Part shown: piece by piece, positions 26,088 through 36,375 of the stretch
How positions within the stretch are numbered: the first letter of the stretch is position 1
How the letters are laid out: each line of letters starts with the position of its first letter
DNA from: Acidobacteriota bacterium
Lineage (GTDB): Bacteria; Acidobacteriota; Blastocatellia; RBC074
Assembly: GCA_018269055.1 (NCBI GenBank)
Contig: JAFDVI010000043.1
Coordinates: forward strand, 50,132-114,131
Reading direction: 5' to 3'
DNA: 64,000 bases
The notes under the pieces: model-generated
Seen by the model: only the letters and a program-made list of their open reading frames with translations
The model's database searches: none
Told to the model about the DNA's origin: nothing
Translations under genes and position numbers: made by a program

Positions 26088-28543
26088 TCACACCGCAAAG
26101 CAATCATCGGATCAACTTTGGTTGCTCGGCGCGCGGGCAGATAACAAGCCAACAGCATCACCACCGCCAACGAAACCGCCGCCCAGCCAATCGCCAGCGG
26201 ATCGGTTGCGCTGACGCCGAACAGCAGCGTTTTCAGCAACCGTGTCAGCCCCAATGCCCCCAGCAATCCAAGCCCGATGCCAACCAGAGCCAACTTCATT
26301 CCCTGTCGAAGAACAAGCCTTAGCACATCTCTCGATTCCGCGCCCAACGCCATGCGGACGCCGATTTCGTGCGTGCGTTGCGCGACGGAATAAGACACGA
26401 CGCCGTAAATTCCCGCGCTGACCAGAGCCAGCGTCACCAAGCCGAACAATCCCAACAGCAAGGTTTGAAAGCGTGGTTCGGCGACAACATCCGACAGCCG
26501 TTCGTTCATTGTCTGCACTTTCGGCAGCGGCAGATTTTTGTTCACGGCTTTGAGATCGCTGTACAGGGCGGCAGAAAGATTGGCGGGATTGGCAACGGCT
26601 CGCACAGCCAGCGTCGGCGATTGCATAGGCCATTGCCAATACGGGACGTACCCATTTGCTTCGATTTGCGGGTCAAGATTCAGGCTCTTCACATCGGACG
26701 CCACGCCAATGATTTCGTACCAGAGCGGAACGTTTGTCCAACGATCAACTTCCCCTGGCTGACCCGGATTCAATCTCCCCAAATAGATTCGTTTACCAAC
26801 CGGGTCTTGATTCGGAAAGCATCGCTTGGCCAACGATTCGCTCAAAACCACAACGCGCGGAGATTCAAGCGCGTCGCTTTCGGCGACGGTGCGGCCTCGC
26901 AACAAACTCATTCCCATCGCGCGAAAGTAATCCGGCGTGATGCCTTGAAAGTTTGCGCGCGGATAATCCGCTTCGACGCCGGTTTGATGATTTTCGACCG
27001 TGACTTGGAACCCGGCTTTGTCACTGATTGCGCCGACGGATTGCACGTCGGGTTGAGTTTTCAATCGTTCGAGCAGTTGGCGCAATGTGACTTGCGGACG
27101 TGTCTCCGTCGCGCGAACCCAGGTGGTGAAACCCGAAATCGAAAAATCCAGTTTCGCCGTCAGCAAATGTTCCGGCGCAAAACCGCGATCCACACGGTTG
27201 AGTTGCGCGAAACTGCGAATCATCAACCCGGTTCCGACCAGCAGCATCATCGAAAGCGCGACTTCCGCCACGACCAACACGCTGCGCAATCGGCTGCGCT
27301 GCAATCCGGCGGTTGCGCCTTTGCCGCTGTCTTTTAACGCCGTAGTCAAATCCGGCTTGGTCATTTGCCAAGCAGGCGCAATTCCAAAAAGCAGACTGGT
27401 CACACACGTCACCGCCAGCGTGAAGCCAAGCGAACGGCCATCCAATCGCGTTTCGCTCAATCGCGGAATGACATCGGCGTTGAAAGCGATCAAGAGCTTC
27501 AAACTCCACACCGCCAACAACACGCCAATCGCGCCGCCCGCCATTGCCAGCAACAAACTTTCCGTCAATAACTGCCGAATCATTCGGACGCGGCCAGCGC
27601 CCAGCGCCAGCCGGACGGCGATTTCCTTTTGCCGATCCGCTGCGCGCGCCAGCAACAGATTGGCGACGTTGGCGCAGGCGATCAGCAACACACAAACGAC
27701 AACACCCCACAACAACATCAACGCCGTTGGCAACCGCGCGCCTACGGTTTGTTCCAGGAGCGGAATGATGGTCACCTGCGAACCGATCAGGACTTCGGGT
27801 TGCGGCGCGGCAATGCGCCCCTGAATGGTGTTCATTTCCGCGCGCGCTGTGGTGAGCGGCACGCCATCGCGAAGCCGCGCGATGACATTCAACCAATGCC
27901 CGTTTCGCTGCCGTGGAATGCCGTCCCACCCAACGGGCAACCAAACGTCCGTTTGGTTTGGAAAACGAAAACCCGGCTGCATCACGCCGACAATGACGTA
28001 ATCTCGCCGTCCGTAGGTATCCACGGTAATCGTGCGACCGACGACGTTCGGGTCTGCCGCAAACCGTCTTTGCCAGTAATCGTAACTAAGCAAGGCGGAG
28101 CGCTCCCCTTTTTCTTTGTCTTCATCAGCTTGGAACGCTCGCCCCAGGTGTGGGCGAACGCGCAAGGCTGCGAACACGCCCGAAGAAACATACGCACATC
28201 TGGCTTTTTCGACGCCTTCGGCATTGACCAGATTGAATTCCCCGTTGCCCGTCCAGTAGCCGATGTTGTCAAAAGACTGGCTTTGCTCCAGCCATTGTTT
28301 GTAATTCAGCGGCGAAACCATTTCCTGTTCGATGTTCCGGCGCGGATCGCTTTCCCACAACATTACGACGCGATCCGGTTGGTCGTACGGTAGCGGTCGC
28401 AACAACACTGCATTGATGACACTGAAGATCGTCGTATTCGCACCGATTCCCAGCGCCAGTGTGAAAATGGCGATCAAGGTAAAACCGGGTTTCTTCCACA
28501 ACATTCGCGCGCCGTAGCGAAGGTCTTGCCAGAATGTTTGCAT
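26084..28543 (-). CDS. ADOP5: MacB/FtsX-type orphan ABC permease
   Basis: This 819-residue permease is the fourth gene of the unit headed by ADOP8 and overlaps the SUMF1-like gene by four bases, the only ADOP here with a coupled non-ADOP partner. The first helix is LALGIGANTTIFSVINAVLL, the first FtsX block lies near residue 289 and the second near 728 (HEIGVRMALGAESRDVLRLV). The end is ARRATKVDPMIALRCE. Between ADOP6 and this gene lies a 183-bp spacer with a different repeat type and no sigma-54-like box. The second periplasmic domain contains a run of basic and polar residues (VRATETRPQVTLRQ) not shared with its neighbours. Confidence 0.9.
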   Translation of the reverse strand: MQTFWQDLRYGARMLWKKPGFTLIAIFTLALGIGANTTIFSVINAVLLRPLPYDQPDRVVMLWESDPRRNIEQEMVSPLNYKQWLEQSQSFDNIGYWTGNGEFNLVNAEGVEKARCAYVSSGVFAALRVRPHLGRAFQADEDKEKGERSALLSYDYWQRRFAADPNVVGRTITVDTYGRRDYVIVGVMQPGFRFPNQTDVWLPVGWDGIPRQRNGHWLNVIARLRDGVPLTTARAEMNTIQGRIAAPQPEVLIGSQVTIIPLLEQTVGARLPTALMLLWGVVVCVLLIACANVANLLLARAADRQKEIAVRLALGAGRVRMIRQLLTESLLLAMAGGAIGVLLAVWSLKLLIAFNADVIPRLSETRLDGRSLGFTLAVTCVTSLLFGIAPAWQMTKPDLTTALKDSGKGATAGLQRSRLRSVLVVAEVALSMMLLVGTGLMIRSFAQLNRVDRGFAPEHLLTAKLDFSISGFTTWVRATETRPQVTLRQLLERLKTQPDVQSVGAISDKAGFQVTVENHQTGVEADYPRANFQGITPDYFRAMGMSLLRGRTVAESDALESPRVVVLSESLAKRCFPNQDPVGKRIYLGRLNPGQPGEVDRWTNVPLWYEIIGVASDVKSLNLDPQIEANGYVPYWQWPMQSPTLAVRAVANPANLSAALYSDLKAVNKNLPLPKVQTMNERLSDVVAEPRFQTLLLGLFGLVTLALVSAGIYGVVSYSVAQRTHEIGVRMALGAESRDVLRLVLRQGMKLALVGIGLGLLGALGLTRLLKTLLFGVSATDPLAIGWAAVSLAVVMLLACYLPARRATKVDPMIALRCE

Positions 28544-28584
28544 CGTTTCTCCTTATCGTGAGTCACCGATTGCATCAGAAAAAA

Positions 28585-28660
28585 TCTCACCACAAAAAAC
28601 ACAGAAGAGGCATTTCCAACCTTGAGGCTTTTATGCTCTTCCGCACCTTTTGTGGTGAGA
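28585..28660. repeat. TCTCACCACAAAA inverted repeat in the ADOP6-ADOP5 spacer
   Basis: The 13-base arms TCTCACCACAAAA (28585-28597) and TTTTGTGGTGAGA (28648-28660) are perfect complements around a 50-base loop. The motif is of the dispersed kind seen in many GC-moderate environmental genomes. The spacer 28544-28726 contains nothing else I can name. Confidence 0.6.
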
Positions 28661-28726
28661 AATACTGTATCCGCCCATAAGACGAAACAAGAACGGATTT
28701 TCTTCCCTGCTTTTTTCTGCGTCAGC

Positions 28727-31198
28727 CTATTCGTACCGCAAGGCAATCATCGGATCCACCTTCGTCGCGCGGCGCGCGGGAACCCAACAGGCAAACAGCG
28801 CCACCAGCGTTAGCAAGAGGGCGATTCCTGCGAAGGTCAAAGGGTCGGTTGTGCTGATGCCAAACAACAAACTCTTCAGCAGGTGCGTCAGCGCCAGCGC
28901 CGCCCCCAGGCCAACCGCCAATCCGATCAACACCAGTTTCATGCCTTGCTGCAGAATCAGCCGCAGAACACCGAAGGCATCTGCGCCAAGCGCCATGCGA
29001 ATGCCGATTTCGCGCGTGCGTCCGGCGACGGCATTCGACATCACGCCGTACAACCCCGCCGCCGCCAGCATCAGTGCCAGCAAGCCAAAAATTCCAAGCG
29101 CGCCGCCCGCCAACCGCGCAGGCAACAAGGCGATGCCCAAGTGCTGCCGCATGGTTTTCACGTCGAACAGCGGCAGGTTTTTATCCAGTGCTTCGACTTC
29201 GCTGCGCACTGCTGGCAAAGCGTCCGCAGGATTGGCCGTCGTGCGCACAATCAACGTCGGCGTGGACACATAGCTTTGCGTCGTCGGGCGAAAGAAATAT
29301 GGCGTCGCATCTTCGCCGAGCGAGTTGTACTTGCCATCCTTCACAACGCCGACGACCGTCAGGTATGGCGAATTATTGGTTCCATCGCTGGCAAATCCCA
29401 TCTGAATGCGTTTACCGAGCGGTGTTTGTCCGGGCCAATACCGGCGCGCAAAGGCTTCGTTGATAATGACAGCGCCGGGCGCTTCGGCGCGATCTTGCGC
29501 GTTGAAGGCGCGGCCCTGCTGCAACGGAATTCGCAGCGCCTCGAAATAACCGGGCGAAACCGTGCTGTTGTATATTTCCATGTCTTCGCCCTGCTGAGTG
29601 CTATAGCCTTCGATGGTGATGCCGCTGCGGCCTCCGCCCAAACCGAGCGGTAACGAATTGGTCAAACTTGCTCCCACAATGCCGGGCACCGCGCGCACAC
29701 GTTCCAGTAATTGTTCGCTGAATTGGTTGCCGCGCGGTTCATCATACCCTTGCAACTGCAAATCCATGGACATCGCTAACAGGTTGTCGGCATTGAAGCC
29801 CGGATCAATCGAACTGGCGTTTTGCAGCGAACGCAAAAACAATCCGGCGCAAATCAACAGCAGCAAGGAAACGGCGACTTGCATGACAACCAATGCGCCG
29901 CGCAATCGTCCGCGACTGCCGCTGCCACCGCCTTCATCTTTCAGTGCCCCCACGACCTCAGGCCGCGAAGCCGCCAGCGCTGGCGCCAATCCGAACACGA
30001 TTCCGGTCAGAAGCGACAGCCCGGCTAAAAACCCCAAAACGCGCCAATCCAGCGGCAGGTTGAGTTCGATGGGAATGGGCACAGGCGGTTTGAACGCCAT
30101 CAACAAATCCGCCCCCCAAACGGCCAGCAACAATCCAATGGTTCCGCCGAGTGCGGCCAGCAACACGCTTTCGGTCAACAATTGCCGAATCAACCGCCCA
30201 CGTCCCGCGCCCAACGCCAAGCGGATGGCGATTTCCTTCCGCCGCGTCGCCGCGCGCGCCAGCAATAAATTGGCGACGTTGGCGCAGGCAATCAGCAACA
30301 CCAATCCGACGACGCTCAACAACAGGGCGGCAAAAATCGTCAGCGGCATTTGCGCCTGTGGTAATACGCGCGACTGGCTTTCCGGCAGCAGGGAAATCGA
30401 GCGTCCTTGTTTACGAATGGTTTCCCATCGCTGCGGAAATTCTCTGTACAGTTGAGCGGCGATGTTGCCGAAATCGGCGCGCGCCTGCGCAATCGAAACA
30501 CCGGGTTTCAGCCGTCCCATAATGAGCATCCCGCGATTGCCGCGTTCGGTCAGGTTCTGGCTGCCCGGCGTCAACTGATCCATCATCATCGCCGGAACCC
30601 ACCAATCCACCGCAAGCCCTCGAACCAAGCCGCGGTAGTTTTGTGGCGCGACGCCCACGATGGTAAACGGCTGTCCATTCAGCTTCACGTTGCGCCCAAT
30701 GACCGACGGGTCACCGCCAAACCGCGCTTGCCAATATTTGTGACTGATGACTGCGACTGCCGCCGCGCCGGGCTTCTGGTCTTCTTCGGGCAAAAAACCT
30801 CGCCCCAACCCCGGCCGTAACCCCAACACCGAAAAGTAATTGCCGCTGACAATTTCCCCAAACACGCGCTCGTTGGCTCCGCCCAGATTCAGGCTCAACG
30901 GTTGCGGGGTGTACAACACCATTCCCGAAAAACTCTGATTACGATCTCGAAAGCTGACGTAATCGGGATAAGAAGAACCACCAAAATCTCCGCTGCTGTA
31001 ATCGCTGGTGTACACCGCCGCCAATTCTTCCGGTTTTTCCACAGGCAGCGGACGCAACAGCAGCGCATTCACGAGCGAAAAAATCACGCCGTTTGCCCCA
31101 ATCCCCAACGCAAGCGTGAGAACGACGATCAACGTAAAGCCTGGCTGTTTCACCAGCATACGCGCGCCGTAGCGCAAGTCTTGCCAAAGTGTCTGCAT
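28727..31198 (-). CDS. ADOP6: MacB/FtsX-type orphan ABC permease
   Basis: This 823-residue permease has the first helix LALGIGANGVIFSLVNALLL, a first FtsX block near residue 304 (LLIACANVANLLLARAATRR) and a second near 732 (REIGIRMALGADAFGVLRLI), ending ARRATKVDPMIALRYE. The first periplasmic domain carries a Ser/Gly-rich loop (TSDYSSGDFGGSSYPDY) unlike its neighbours. The second-copy middle helix (MQVAVSLLLLICAGLFLRSL) shows a subfamily close to ADOP9 and ADOP12. It is the third gene of the ADOP8-7-6-5 unit. AAGGAG within the repeated spacer gives its ribosome site. Confidence 0.9.
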   Translation of the reverse strand: MQTLWQDLRYGARMLVKQPGFTLIVVLTLALGIGANGVIFSLVNALLLRPLPVEKPEELAAVYTSDYSSGDFGGSSYPDYVSFRDRNQSFSGMVLYTPQPLSLNLGGANERVFGEIVSGNYFSVLGLRPGLGRGFLPEEDQKPGAAAVAVISHKYWQARFGGDPSVIGRNVKLNGQPFTIVGVAPQNYRGLVRGLAVDWWVPAMMMDQLTPGSQNLTERGNRGMLIMGRLKPGVSIAQARADFGNIAAQLYREFPQRWETIRKQGRSISLLPESQSRVLPQAQMPLTIFAALLLSVVGLVLLIACANVANLLLARAATRRKEIAIRLALGAGRGRLIRQLLTESVLLAALGGTIGLLLAVWGADLLMAFKPPVPIPIELNLPLDWRVLGFLAGLSLLTGIVFGLAPALAASRPEVVGALKDEGGGSGSRGRLRGALVVMQVAVSLLLLICAGLFLRSLQNASSIDPGFNADNLLAMSMDLQLQGYDEPRGNQFSEQLLERVRAVPGIVGASLTNSLPLGLGGGRSGITIEGYSTQQGEDMEIYNSTVSPGYFEALRIPLQQGRAFNAQDRAEAPGAVIINEAFARRYWPGQTPLGKRIQMGFASDGTNNSPYLTVVGVVKDGKYNSLGEDATPYFFRPTTQSYVSTPTLIVRTTANPADALPAVRSEVEALDKNLPLFDVKTMRQHLGIALLPARLAGGALGIFGLLALMLAAAGLYGVMSNAVAGRTREIGIRMALGADAFGVLRLILQQGMKLVLIGLAVGLGAALALTHLLKSLLFGISTTDPLTFAGIALLLTLVALFACWVPARRATKVDPMIALRYE

Positions 31199-31282
31199 AC
31201 AGTCTCCTTGTTGAAAGGATGAAGTCGGAAGGATGAGGGATGAGTTCTCTGTGCTTCATTCATCATTCCCATCCAACTTTCC
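31199..31282. repeat. repeated ADOP junction spacer, copy 1
   Basis: The 84-bp spacer has GGATGAAGTCGG and GGATGAGGGATGAG units facing TTCATTCATCATTCC, so its halves can pair. It also carries the AAGGAG of ADOP6. Near-identical spacers lie at 33698, 40127, 42629 and 45317. Confidence 0.75.
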
Positions 31283-33697
31283 TCATTCATAGCGAAGCGC
31301 AATCATCGGATCTACTTTCGTCGCACGTCGAGCCGGAATCCAACACGCCACAATCGCTACGATCAATAATGCCAGCGGCGTTCCGACGAATGTCTGCAAA
31401 TCCGTTGCGCTGACGCCAAACAGCAATGTAGTCATCAACCGAGTCAGCGCAAAGGCCGCGCCCAAGCCCAACACAACGCCAATGATTGCCAATACCATTC
31501 CGCGTCCTACCACCAGACGCAAAACATCCTGCCGGCCAGCGCCCAACGCCATGCGAATGCCGATTTCGTGCGTCCGTTGTGTAACCGCATAACTGAGCAC
31601 GCCGTAAATGCCGACCGCAGCCAATACCATCGCAACCGTCGCAAAAACGCCCAGCAACAGCATGGAAAATTGTTGTTGCGCGATTGAAGACGAAACAAGT
31701 TGCACGAGCGTCTTGATATTGGAAACGGGTTGCTCGTTATCCAGACTTAACACCTCGCGGCGAATTGCGGGGGTTAAGTTCGTTGGATCGCCCTCTGTTC
31801 GCACAACCAGCGACATTGAGGAAAACGTCTGCTGCGCAAAAGGCTCATAGGTTTCCATCGGCGTTGCCTGATCCAATCCGTAATGCTTCACGTCGCCGAC
31901 GATGCCAACGATTTCATACCAATCCGGATTGTTATTGCTGTTGCCAAACGTGATGCGTTGACCAATGGGGTCTTCGCTGGGAAACATCTTCGTCGCCATC
32001 GTTTCGTTGATTACTGCCACGTGCGGCGAATCTGTCACATCCCGCTCGGTGAAAACACGCCCACGGCGCAATGAAATGCCCATCGCTTTGAAATAATCCG
32101 CCGTCACGGAGTAATAGTTCGTGCTCTGGCCAGCGCCCGGAGGCAGAGGTGGCCGTCCCTGTATTTCAAACGCCAGCACGAAGTCATTGTCCAAGGGAAT
32201 GACATTGCTTGCGCCCGCTGCCTGCACGCCCGGCAAGGCTTTCACCTTTTCCAGCAGTTGTTGAAAGAAAGCGACTTGGCGAGGTTCTTCGGCATATTTT
32301 CTGCGCGGCAAGGAAACCGTCATGGTCAACGCATTGTCAGGATTGAAACCCGGATCAATGCTCTGCAATTTCCAGAAACTTTTGATCATCAACCCTGCGC
32401 CGACCAACAGCACCAACGCCAAAGCCATTTCCAACACGACCAGTGAACTGCGGATCAACTGGCGGCGCCCGCCCTCGGTCGAACCGCGCCCGGCGTCTTT
32501 CATCACTTCGTTCAGATTTGGTTTGGAAGCTTGCAACGCCGGAACCAATCCGAAAATGATTCCTGTCAGCAAAGTAATGGCGGCAGTAAATGCCAGCGCG
32601 CGCCCATCCAGCGAAACATCGTTCAATCGCGGCAAATCCTGAGGCGCCAAGGCCAACAACAATTTCATACCCCATTCGGCCAGCAGCAACCCAACCCCGC
32701 CTCCGACCAATGCCAGCACAACGCTTTCGGTCAGCAATTGGCGAACAATGCGCCAGCGGCCTGCGCCCATTGCCGTACGGATGGCAATTTCTTTCTGCCG
32801 TCCAGCAGCGCGTGCCAACAACAAATTGGCGACGTTGGCGCAAGCAATCAGCAACACGAACGCAACTGCGGCCAGCAGAATCAGCAAAGCTGGTTTGATG
32901 CTTCTGACGGTGTATTCCAACAGCGGCATGATCTTCACGCTCCAACCGGCGTTGGCATCGGGATATTGCGTCGCCAGCCGGCCGGCAATCGCCACCATTT
33001 CAGTGCGTGCCTGTTCGACCGTCACGCCGGTTTTGAGTTGCCCAATTGTTGCGTAAGAATGCCCGCCGTGGTTTTGCGCATCCCGTGCGGTGAACGCGAC
33101 CGGCGTCCACAAATCCAGTTCGCGCCCGCCGAAACGAAAATCCGCAGGCATGATGCCCACAATGGCGTAGCTTTGCCCGTCCAGCGTGATGGATTGGTTG
33201 AGGATTTTGGGATCGCCGCCGAATCGTTTTTGCCACAACTCCTGGCTCAAAATCACGACGTTGTTGTGTCCGGTTTGATTTTCTTCGGGTAAAAAATCCC
33301 GCCCCAATTGCGGTTTTGCGCCCAGCATCACCAAAAAGCCTTCGCTGACAGCCATGCCGCGTAACCGCTCCGGGTCGCCGCTGCCAATCAAGTTGAACGA
33401 CGCTCCACGAAAAGCGACCAACCGCTCAAACACTGTGTTTTGCGCTTTCCAATCCAGGAAGTTCCCCGGCGCAACGGAAAATTCCGGAAATTGCGGCAGT
33501 TTTGTTTCGCGGATCATCATCAGACGGTCGGGTTCCGCAAATGGCAGTGGTCGCAACAACACCGCATTGGTCACGCTGAAAATCGCAACATTGGCTCCAA
33601 TACCGAGTGCCAGCGTAATGATCGCAATGAATGTAAAGCCAGGCTTTTTCCACAATATTCGCACGCCGTAGCGCAGGTCTTGCCAAAGTGTTTGCAT
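31283..33697 (-). CDS. ADOP7: MacB/FtsX-type orphan ABC permease
   Basis: This 804-residue permease is the second gene of the ADOP8-7-6-5 unit. The first helix is LALGIGANVAIFSVTNAVLL, the first FtsX block lies near residue 284 and the second near 709 (HEIGIRMALGAGRQDVLRLV). The end is ARRATKVDPMIALRYE. The helices and block borders align with ADOP1 and ADOP4, and the periplasmic parts are as short as any in the window. Both flanking spacers are of the repeated type, so the gene is a complete cassette between two like junctions. No substrate-binding feature stands out. Confidence 0.9.
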   Translation of the reverse strand: MQTLWQDLRYGVRILWKKPGFTFIAIITLALGIGANVAIFSVTNAVLLRPLPFAEPDRLMMIRETKLPQFPEFSVAPGNFLDWKAQNTVFERLVAFRGASFNLIGSGDPERLRGMAVSEGFLVMLGAKPQLGRDFLPEENQTGHNNVVILSQELWQKRFGGDPKILNQSITLDGQSYAIVGIMPADFRFGGRELDLWTPVAFTARDAQNHGGHSYATIGQLKTGVTVEQARTEMVAIAGRLATQYPDANAGWSVKIMPLLEYTVRSIKPALLILLAAVAFVLLIACANVANLLLARAAGRQKEIAIRTAMGAGRWRIVRQLLTESVVLALVGGGVGLLLAEWGMKLLLALAPQDLPRLNDVSLDGRALAFTAAITLLTGIIFGLVPALQASKPNLNEVMKDAGRGSTEGGRRQLIRSSLVVLEMALALVLLVGAGLMIKSFWKLQSIDPGFNPDNALTMTVSLPRRKYAEEPRQVAFFQQLLEKVKALPGVQAAGASNVIPLDNDFVLAFEIQGRPPLPPGAGQSTNYYSVTADYFKAMGISLRRGRVFTERDVTDSPHVAVINETMATKMFPSEDPIGQRITFGNSNNNPDWYEIVGIVGDVKHYGLDQATPMETYEPFAQQTFSSMSLVVRTEGDPTNLTPAIRREVLSLDNEQPVSNIKTLVQLVSSSIAQQQFSMLLLGVFATVAMVLAAVGIYGVLSYAVTQRTHEIGIRMALGAGRQDVLRLVVGRGMVLAIIGVVLGLGAAFALTRLMTTLLFGVSATDLQTFVGTPLALLIVAIVACWIPARRATKVDPMIALRYE

Positions 33698-33782
33698 ACA
33701 ATCTCCTTGTCGAAAGGATGAAGTCGGAATGATGAAGGATGAACATCTTTCGTTTCATTCATCATTCCGCATTCACACTTCA
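33698..33782. repeat. repeated ADOP junction spacer, copy 2
   Basis: The 85-bp spacer contains GGAATGATGAAGGATGAA facing TTCATTCATCATTCCGC, forming an imperfect palindrome, and the AAGGAG of ADOP7. It differs from copies at 40127 and 45317 at only a few positions in the left half. Confidence 0.75.
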
Positions 33783-36203
33783 TCATTCATAGCGAAGCGC
33801 AACCATCGGATCTACCTTTGTCGCTCGCCGCGCCGGAATCCAGCACGCCAGCAACACAACCGCCAGCAACAACATCGGAATCGCTCCAAATGTCAGCGGA
33901 TCGGTTGCATTGACGCCGAACAGCAGCGTTTTCATCAACCGCGTCACCGCCAGCGAAGCCGCCAACCCAATCGCGACGCCAATCAATGCCAGCTTCATTC
34001 CCTGGCCGACGATCAGCGACAGCACATTTCTTGCCGATGCGCCGAGCGCGATGCGAATCCCGACTTCGTGCGTACGCAGCGAAACGGAATAGGCCATCAC
34101 GCCGTAAATCCCCAACGCCGCCAGCAGCAACGCGACCACGGCAAATCCGCCAAACAGCAACATCAGCAATCGCGGCGTGGCGATGGTCGAAGCCATCGCC
34201 TCTTCCATGGATTGCGTGGTGGAAAGCGCCAGATTTTTGTCGAGCGCCTGTACTTCGCGGCGTAGCGCAGGCGTGTAAGCCAGGGGGTCGCCCTGTACGC
34301 GCAGCAGAACGTTGGTCACGCCGCGCGAAATTTGCAGCGAGCAGAAATACATTGTGGGCCGTGAATCCAGACTCAATCCAAAATGGTGAACATCGCCGAC
34401 AACGCCGACGATTTCTCGCCAGTCCGGTTTTTCCAGACCAAAGCCGACGCGTTTGCCCACCGGGTTTTCGTTCGGCCAGTACCGCCGCGCCGTGGCTTCG
34501 CTGATGAGGACGACTTTCGGCGCGTTTTCCTGATCGGCTGCGGTAAACGTTCGCCCCTGTTTCAGCGCGATTTTCATCGTGTCGAAGTATTCGGGACTGA
34601 CCACGCTGAACCATGAACTCGGTCGTTCATCCGGCGGAGGAATCGGGCGGCCTTCGATGACGAAGCCTGTGTCAGTGTCAAAGCCGGTCATTGGAACGGA
34701 GGAACTGTAGGCAACGGATTGCACACCGGGCAGCGCTTCCAACCGTTCCTGAAGCTGATGATGAAAATTGGCGACTTGTTCACGTTTCGGATACGTGCTT
34801 TGCGGCAAGCCGAAGCGCGCAGTTAACACGTGTTCGGCAGTGAATCCCGGATCAACGCTTTGCAGTTTGATAAAACTGCGCAGCAACAATCCCGCTCCAA
34901 CCAGCAGCGTCAATGCCAGGGCCATTTCCACAACCACCAAGCCGGAACGAATGCGGCCGCTGCCGATGCTGCCTTTGTTGCCCGCGCCGGAATCGCGCAG
35001 GGTTTGATTCAAATCGGGTTTGGTCGCTTGCAGCGCCGGAGCCAATCCGCACAGCAATCCCGTCAATACGGACGCCGCCAGGCTGAACAGCAACACGCGA
35101 CTGTTGATGGCGATTTCTTCGATGCGCGGCGTTCCATCCGGCGCAATGCGTTTGAGCAAATCCACCAGCCAATACGCAATCAGCACCCCCAACCCGCCGC
35201 CAATCAGCGCCAGCAACATGCTTTCGGTCAATAACTGGCGAACGATTTGCCAGCGACTTGCGCCCAGCGCGGCTCGGACGGCGATTTCCCGCGTTCGCGC
35301 TGCCGCCTTGACAATCAGCAAATTGGCGACATTCGCACAAGCCATCAGCAACACCACCCCTACGGCCAACAGCAAGGCGAACATTCCGTCGCGCATATTG
35401 CCAACCAGAAATTCCTGCAACGGAGTTACCGTCACGCCGATGTTTTTATTGTCTTCGGGAAATTGGTGTTCGACGCGCTGCCCAATGGCCGTCAATTCCG
35501 TGCGCGCCTGTTCCAATGTCACGCCCGGTTTCAACCGCGCAAAAACGCGTTGCGTGTAACATCCGCGCTGGCATCCTGGACCTTGCGCTGGCGCCCAAGG
35601 GCTAAACACGTCGGCCATGCCAACGATGGGAAATTGGAATCCGGCGGGCATCACGCCGACGACGGTGTAACTGTCACCGTTCAAGCGAATGGATTTGCCA
35701 ACGATGGCATTGTCGCTGCTGAAATGGCGCTGCCATAAATTGTGGCTGATGATGGCGACTTTGGCGGCTCCGCGCGTGTCTTCTTCCGGCGTGAATTCGC
35801 GTCCAAGCATCGGTTTGACGCCCAACACGGCAAACGCTTCGTGCCCAACATTGGCTCCAACCAGCCGCTCCGGCTCCCCGGCTTCGGTCAGCGTCGGCCC
35901 CCAACCGGTCATCGCCGCCATATGCGAAAACACCGTGTTCTGGTCGCGCCAATCCTGATATCCCGGCGGCGAAGTCCATTCGCGCTGCGGGCCTCCGCGC
36001 CTCGTGTGATCTTCCCACACGGTCATAATCCGTTCCGATTCCGGATAGTTCAGCGGGCGAATTAAAATGCTGTACACCATGCTGAAAATCGCCGTGTTCG
36101 CGCCGATGCCCAAAGCCAACGTCAACGCAGCAATCAAACTGAAACCAGGATGTTTCAGCATCAATCGCGCGCCGTAGCGCAAATCCTGCCAGAGTGCGTT
36201 CAT
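33783..36203 (-). CDS. ADOP8: MacB/FtsX-type orphan ABC permease, head of the ADOP8-7-6-5-SUMF1 unit
   Basis: The frame opens at 36284, but I place the start at ATG 36203 (MNALWQDLRYGARLMLKHPG). That start aligns with all other ADOPs and has GGAGG a few bases upstream (CGGAGGCAGGGA). The longer start would sit inside the sigma-54-like box. The 806-residue product has the first helix LALGIGANTAIFSMVYSILI, a first FtsX block near 288 (ANVANLLIVKAAARTREIAV) and a second near 713 (HEVGIRIALGASARNVLSLI), and ends ARRATKVDPMVALRYE. It contains the loop APAQGPGCQRGCYTQRV with a cysteine pair in the first periplasmic domain, not seen in the other eleven. Confidence 0.9.
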   Translation of the reverse strand: MNALWQDLRYGARLMLKHPGFSLIAALTLALGIGANTAIFSMVYSILIRPLNYPESERIMTVWEDHTRRGGPQREWTSPPGYQDWRDQNTVFSHMAAMTGWGPTLTEAGEPERLVGANVGHEAFAVLGVKPMLGREFTPEEDTRGAAKVAIISHNLWQRHFSSDNAIVGKSIRLNGDSYTVVGVMPAGFQFPIVGMADVFSPWAPAQGPGCQRGCYTQRVFARLKPGVTLEQARTELTAIGQRVEHQFPEDNKNIGVTVTPLQEFLVGNMRDGMFALLLAVGVVLLMACANVANLLIVKAAARTREIAVRAALGASRWQIVRQLLTESMLLALIGGGLGVLIAYWLVDLLKRIAPDGTPRIEEIAINSRVLLFSLAASVLTGLLCGLAPALQATKPDLNQTLRDSGAGNKGSIGSGRIRSGLVVVEMALALTLLVGAGLLLRSFIKLQSVDPGFTAEHVLTARFGLPQSTYPKREQVANFHHQLQERLEALPGVQSVAYSSSVPMTGFDTDTGFVIEGRPIPPPDERPSSWFSVVSPEYFDTMKIALKQGRTFTAADQENAPKVVLISEATARRYWPNENPVGKRVGFGLEKPDWREIVGVVGDVHHFGLSLDSRPTMYFCSLQISRGVTNVLLRVQGDPLAYTPALRREVQALDKNLALSTTQSMEEAMASTIATPRLLMLLFGGFAVVALLLAALGIYGVMAYSVSLRTHEVGIRIALGASARNVLSLIVGQGMKLALIGVAIGLAASLAVTRLMKTLLFGVNATDPLTFGAIPMLLLAVVLLACWIPARRATKVDPMVALRYE

Positions 36204-36283
36204 TCCCTGCCTCCGTTCCTGTTTTGTGGTTAAGTCAGCCGCCGAATCGCGCGGCCATGTTTTGCGTGTATCTGTTTTGATCA

Positions 36284-36299
36284 ACCAAGCCGCGTGCCA
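36284..36299 (-). promoter_or_regulatory. sigma-54-like promoter of the ADOP8-5 unit
   Basis: The minus-strand box TGGCACGCGGCTTGGT differs from the sigma-54 consensus only at the last C of TTGC. It is 81 bp before the chosen ADOP8 start and 77 bp below the dyad. The remaining part of the 343-bp gap up to the hydrolase gene shows no reading frame of interest. Confidence 0.65.
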
Positions 36300-36375
36300 G
36301 CTTGAATAAACGTCCTAAGCCCTTGTCCGACAGCGTTTGCGGACTTGTTGAGAACTTGCGCGAACCGAAACTTCC

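Noticed and set aside
36204..36284. Extended start of ADOP8 (and similar extensions of ADOP10 and ADOP11)
   Set aside because: The extensions translate promoter or repeated spacer DNA, and the alignment of all ADOPs begins at the MQTLWQDLRYG-type start.
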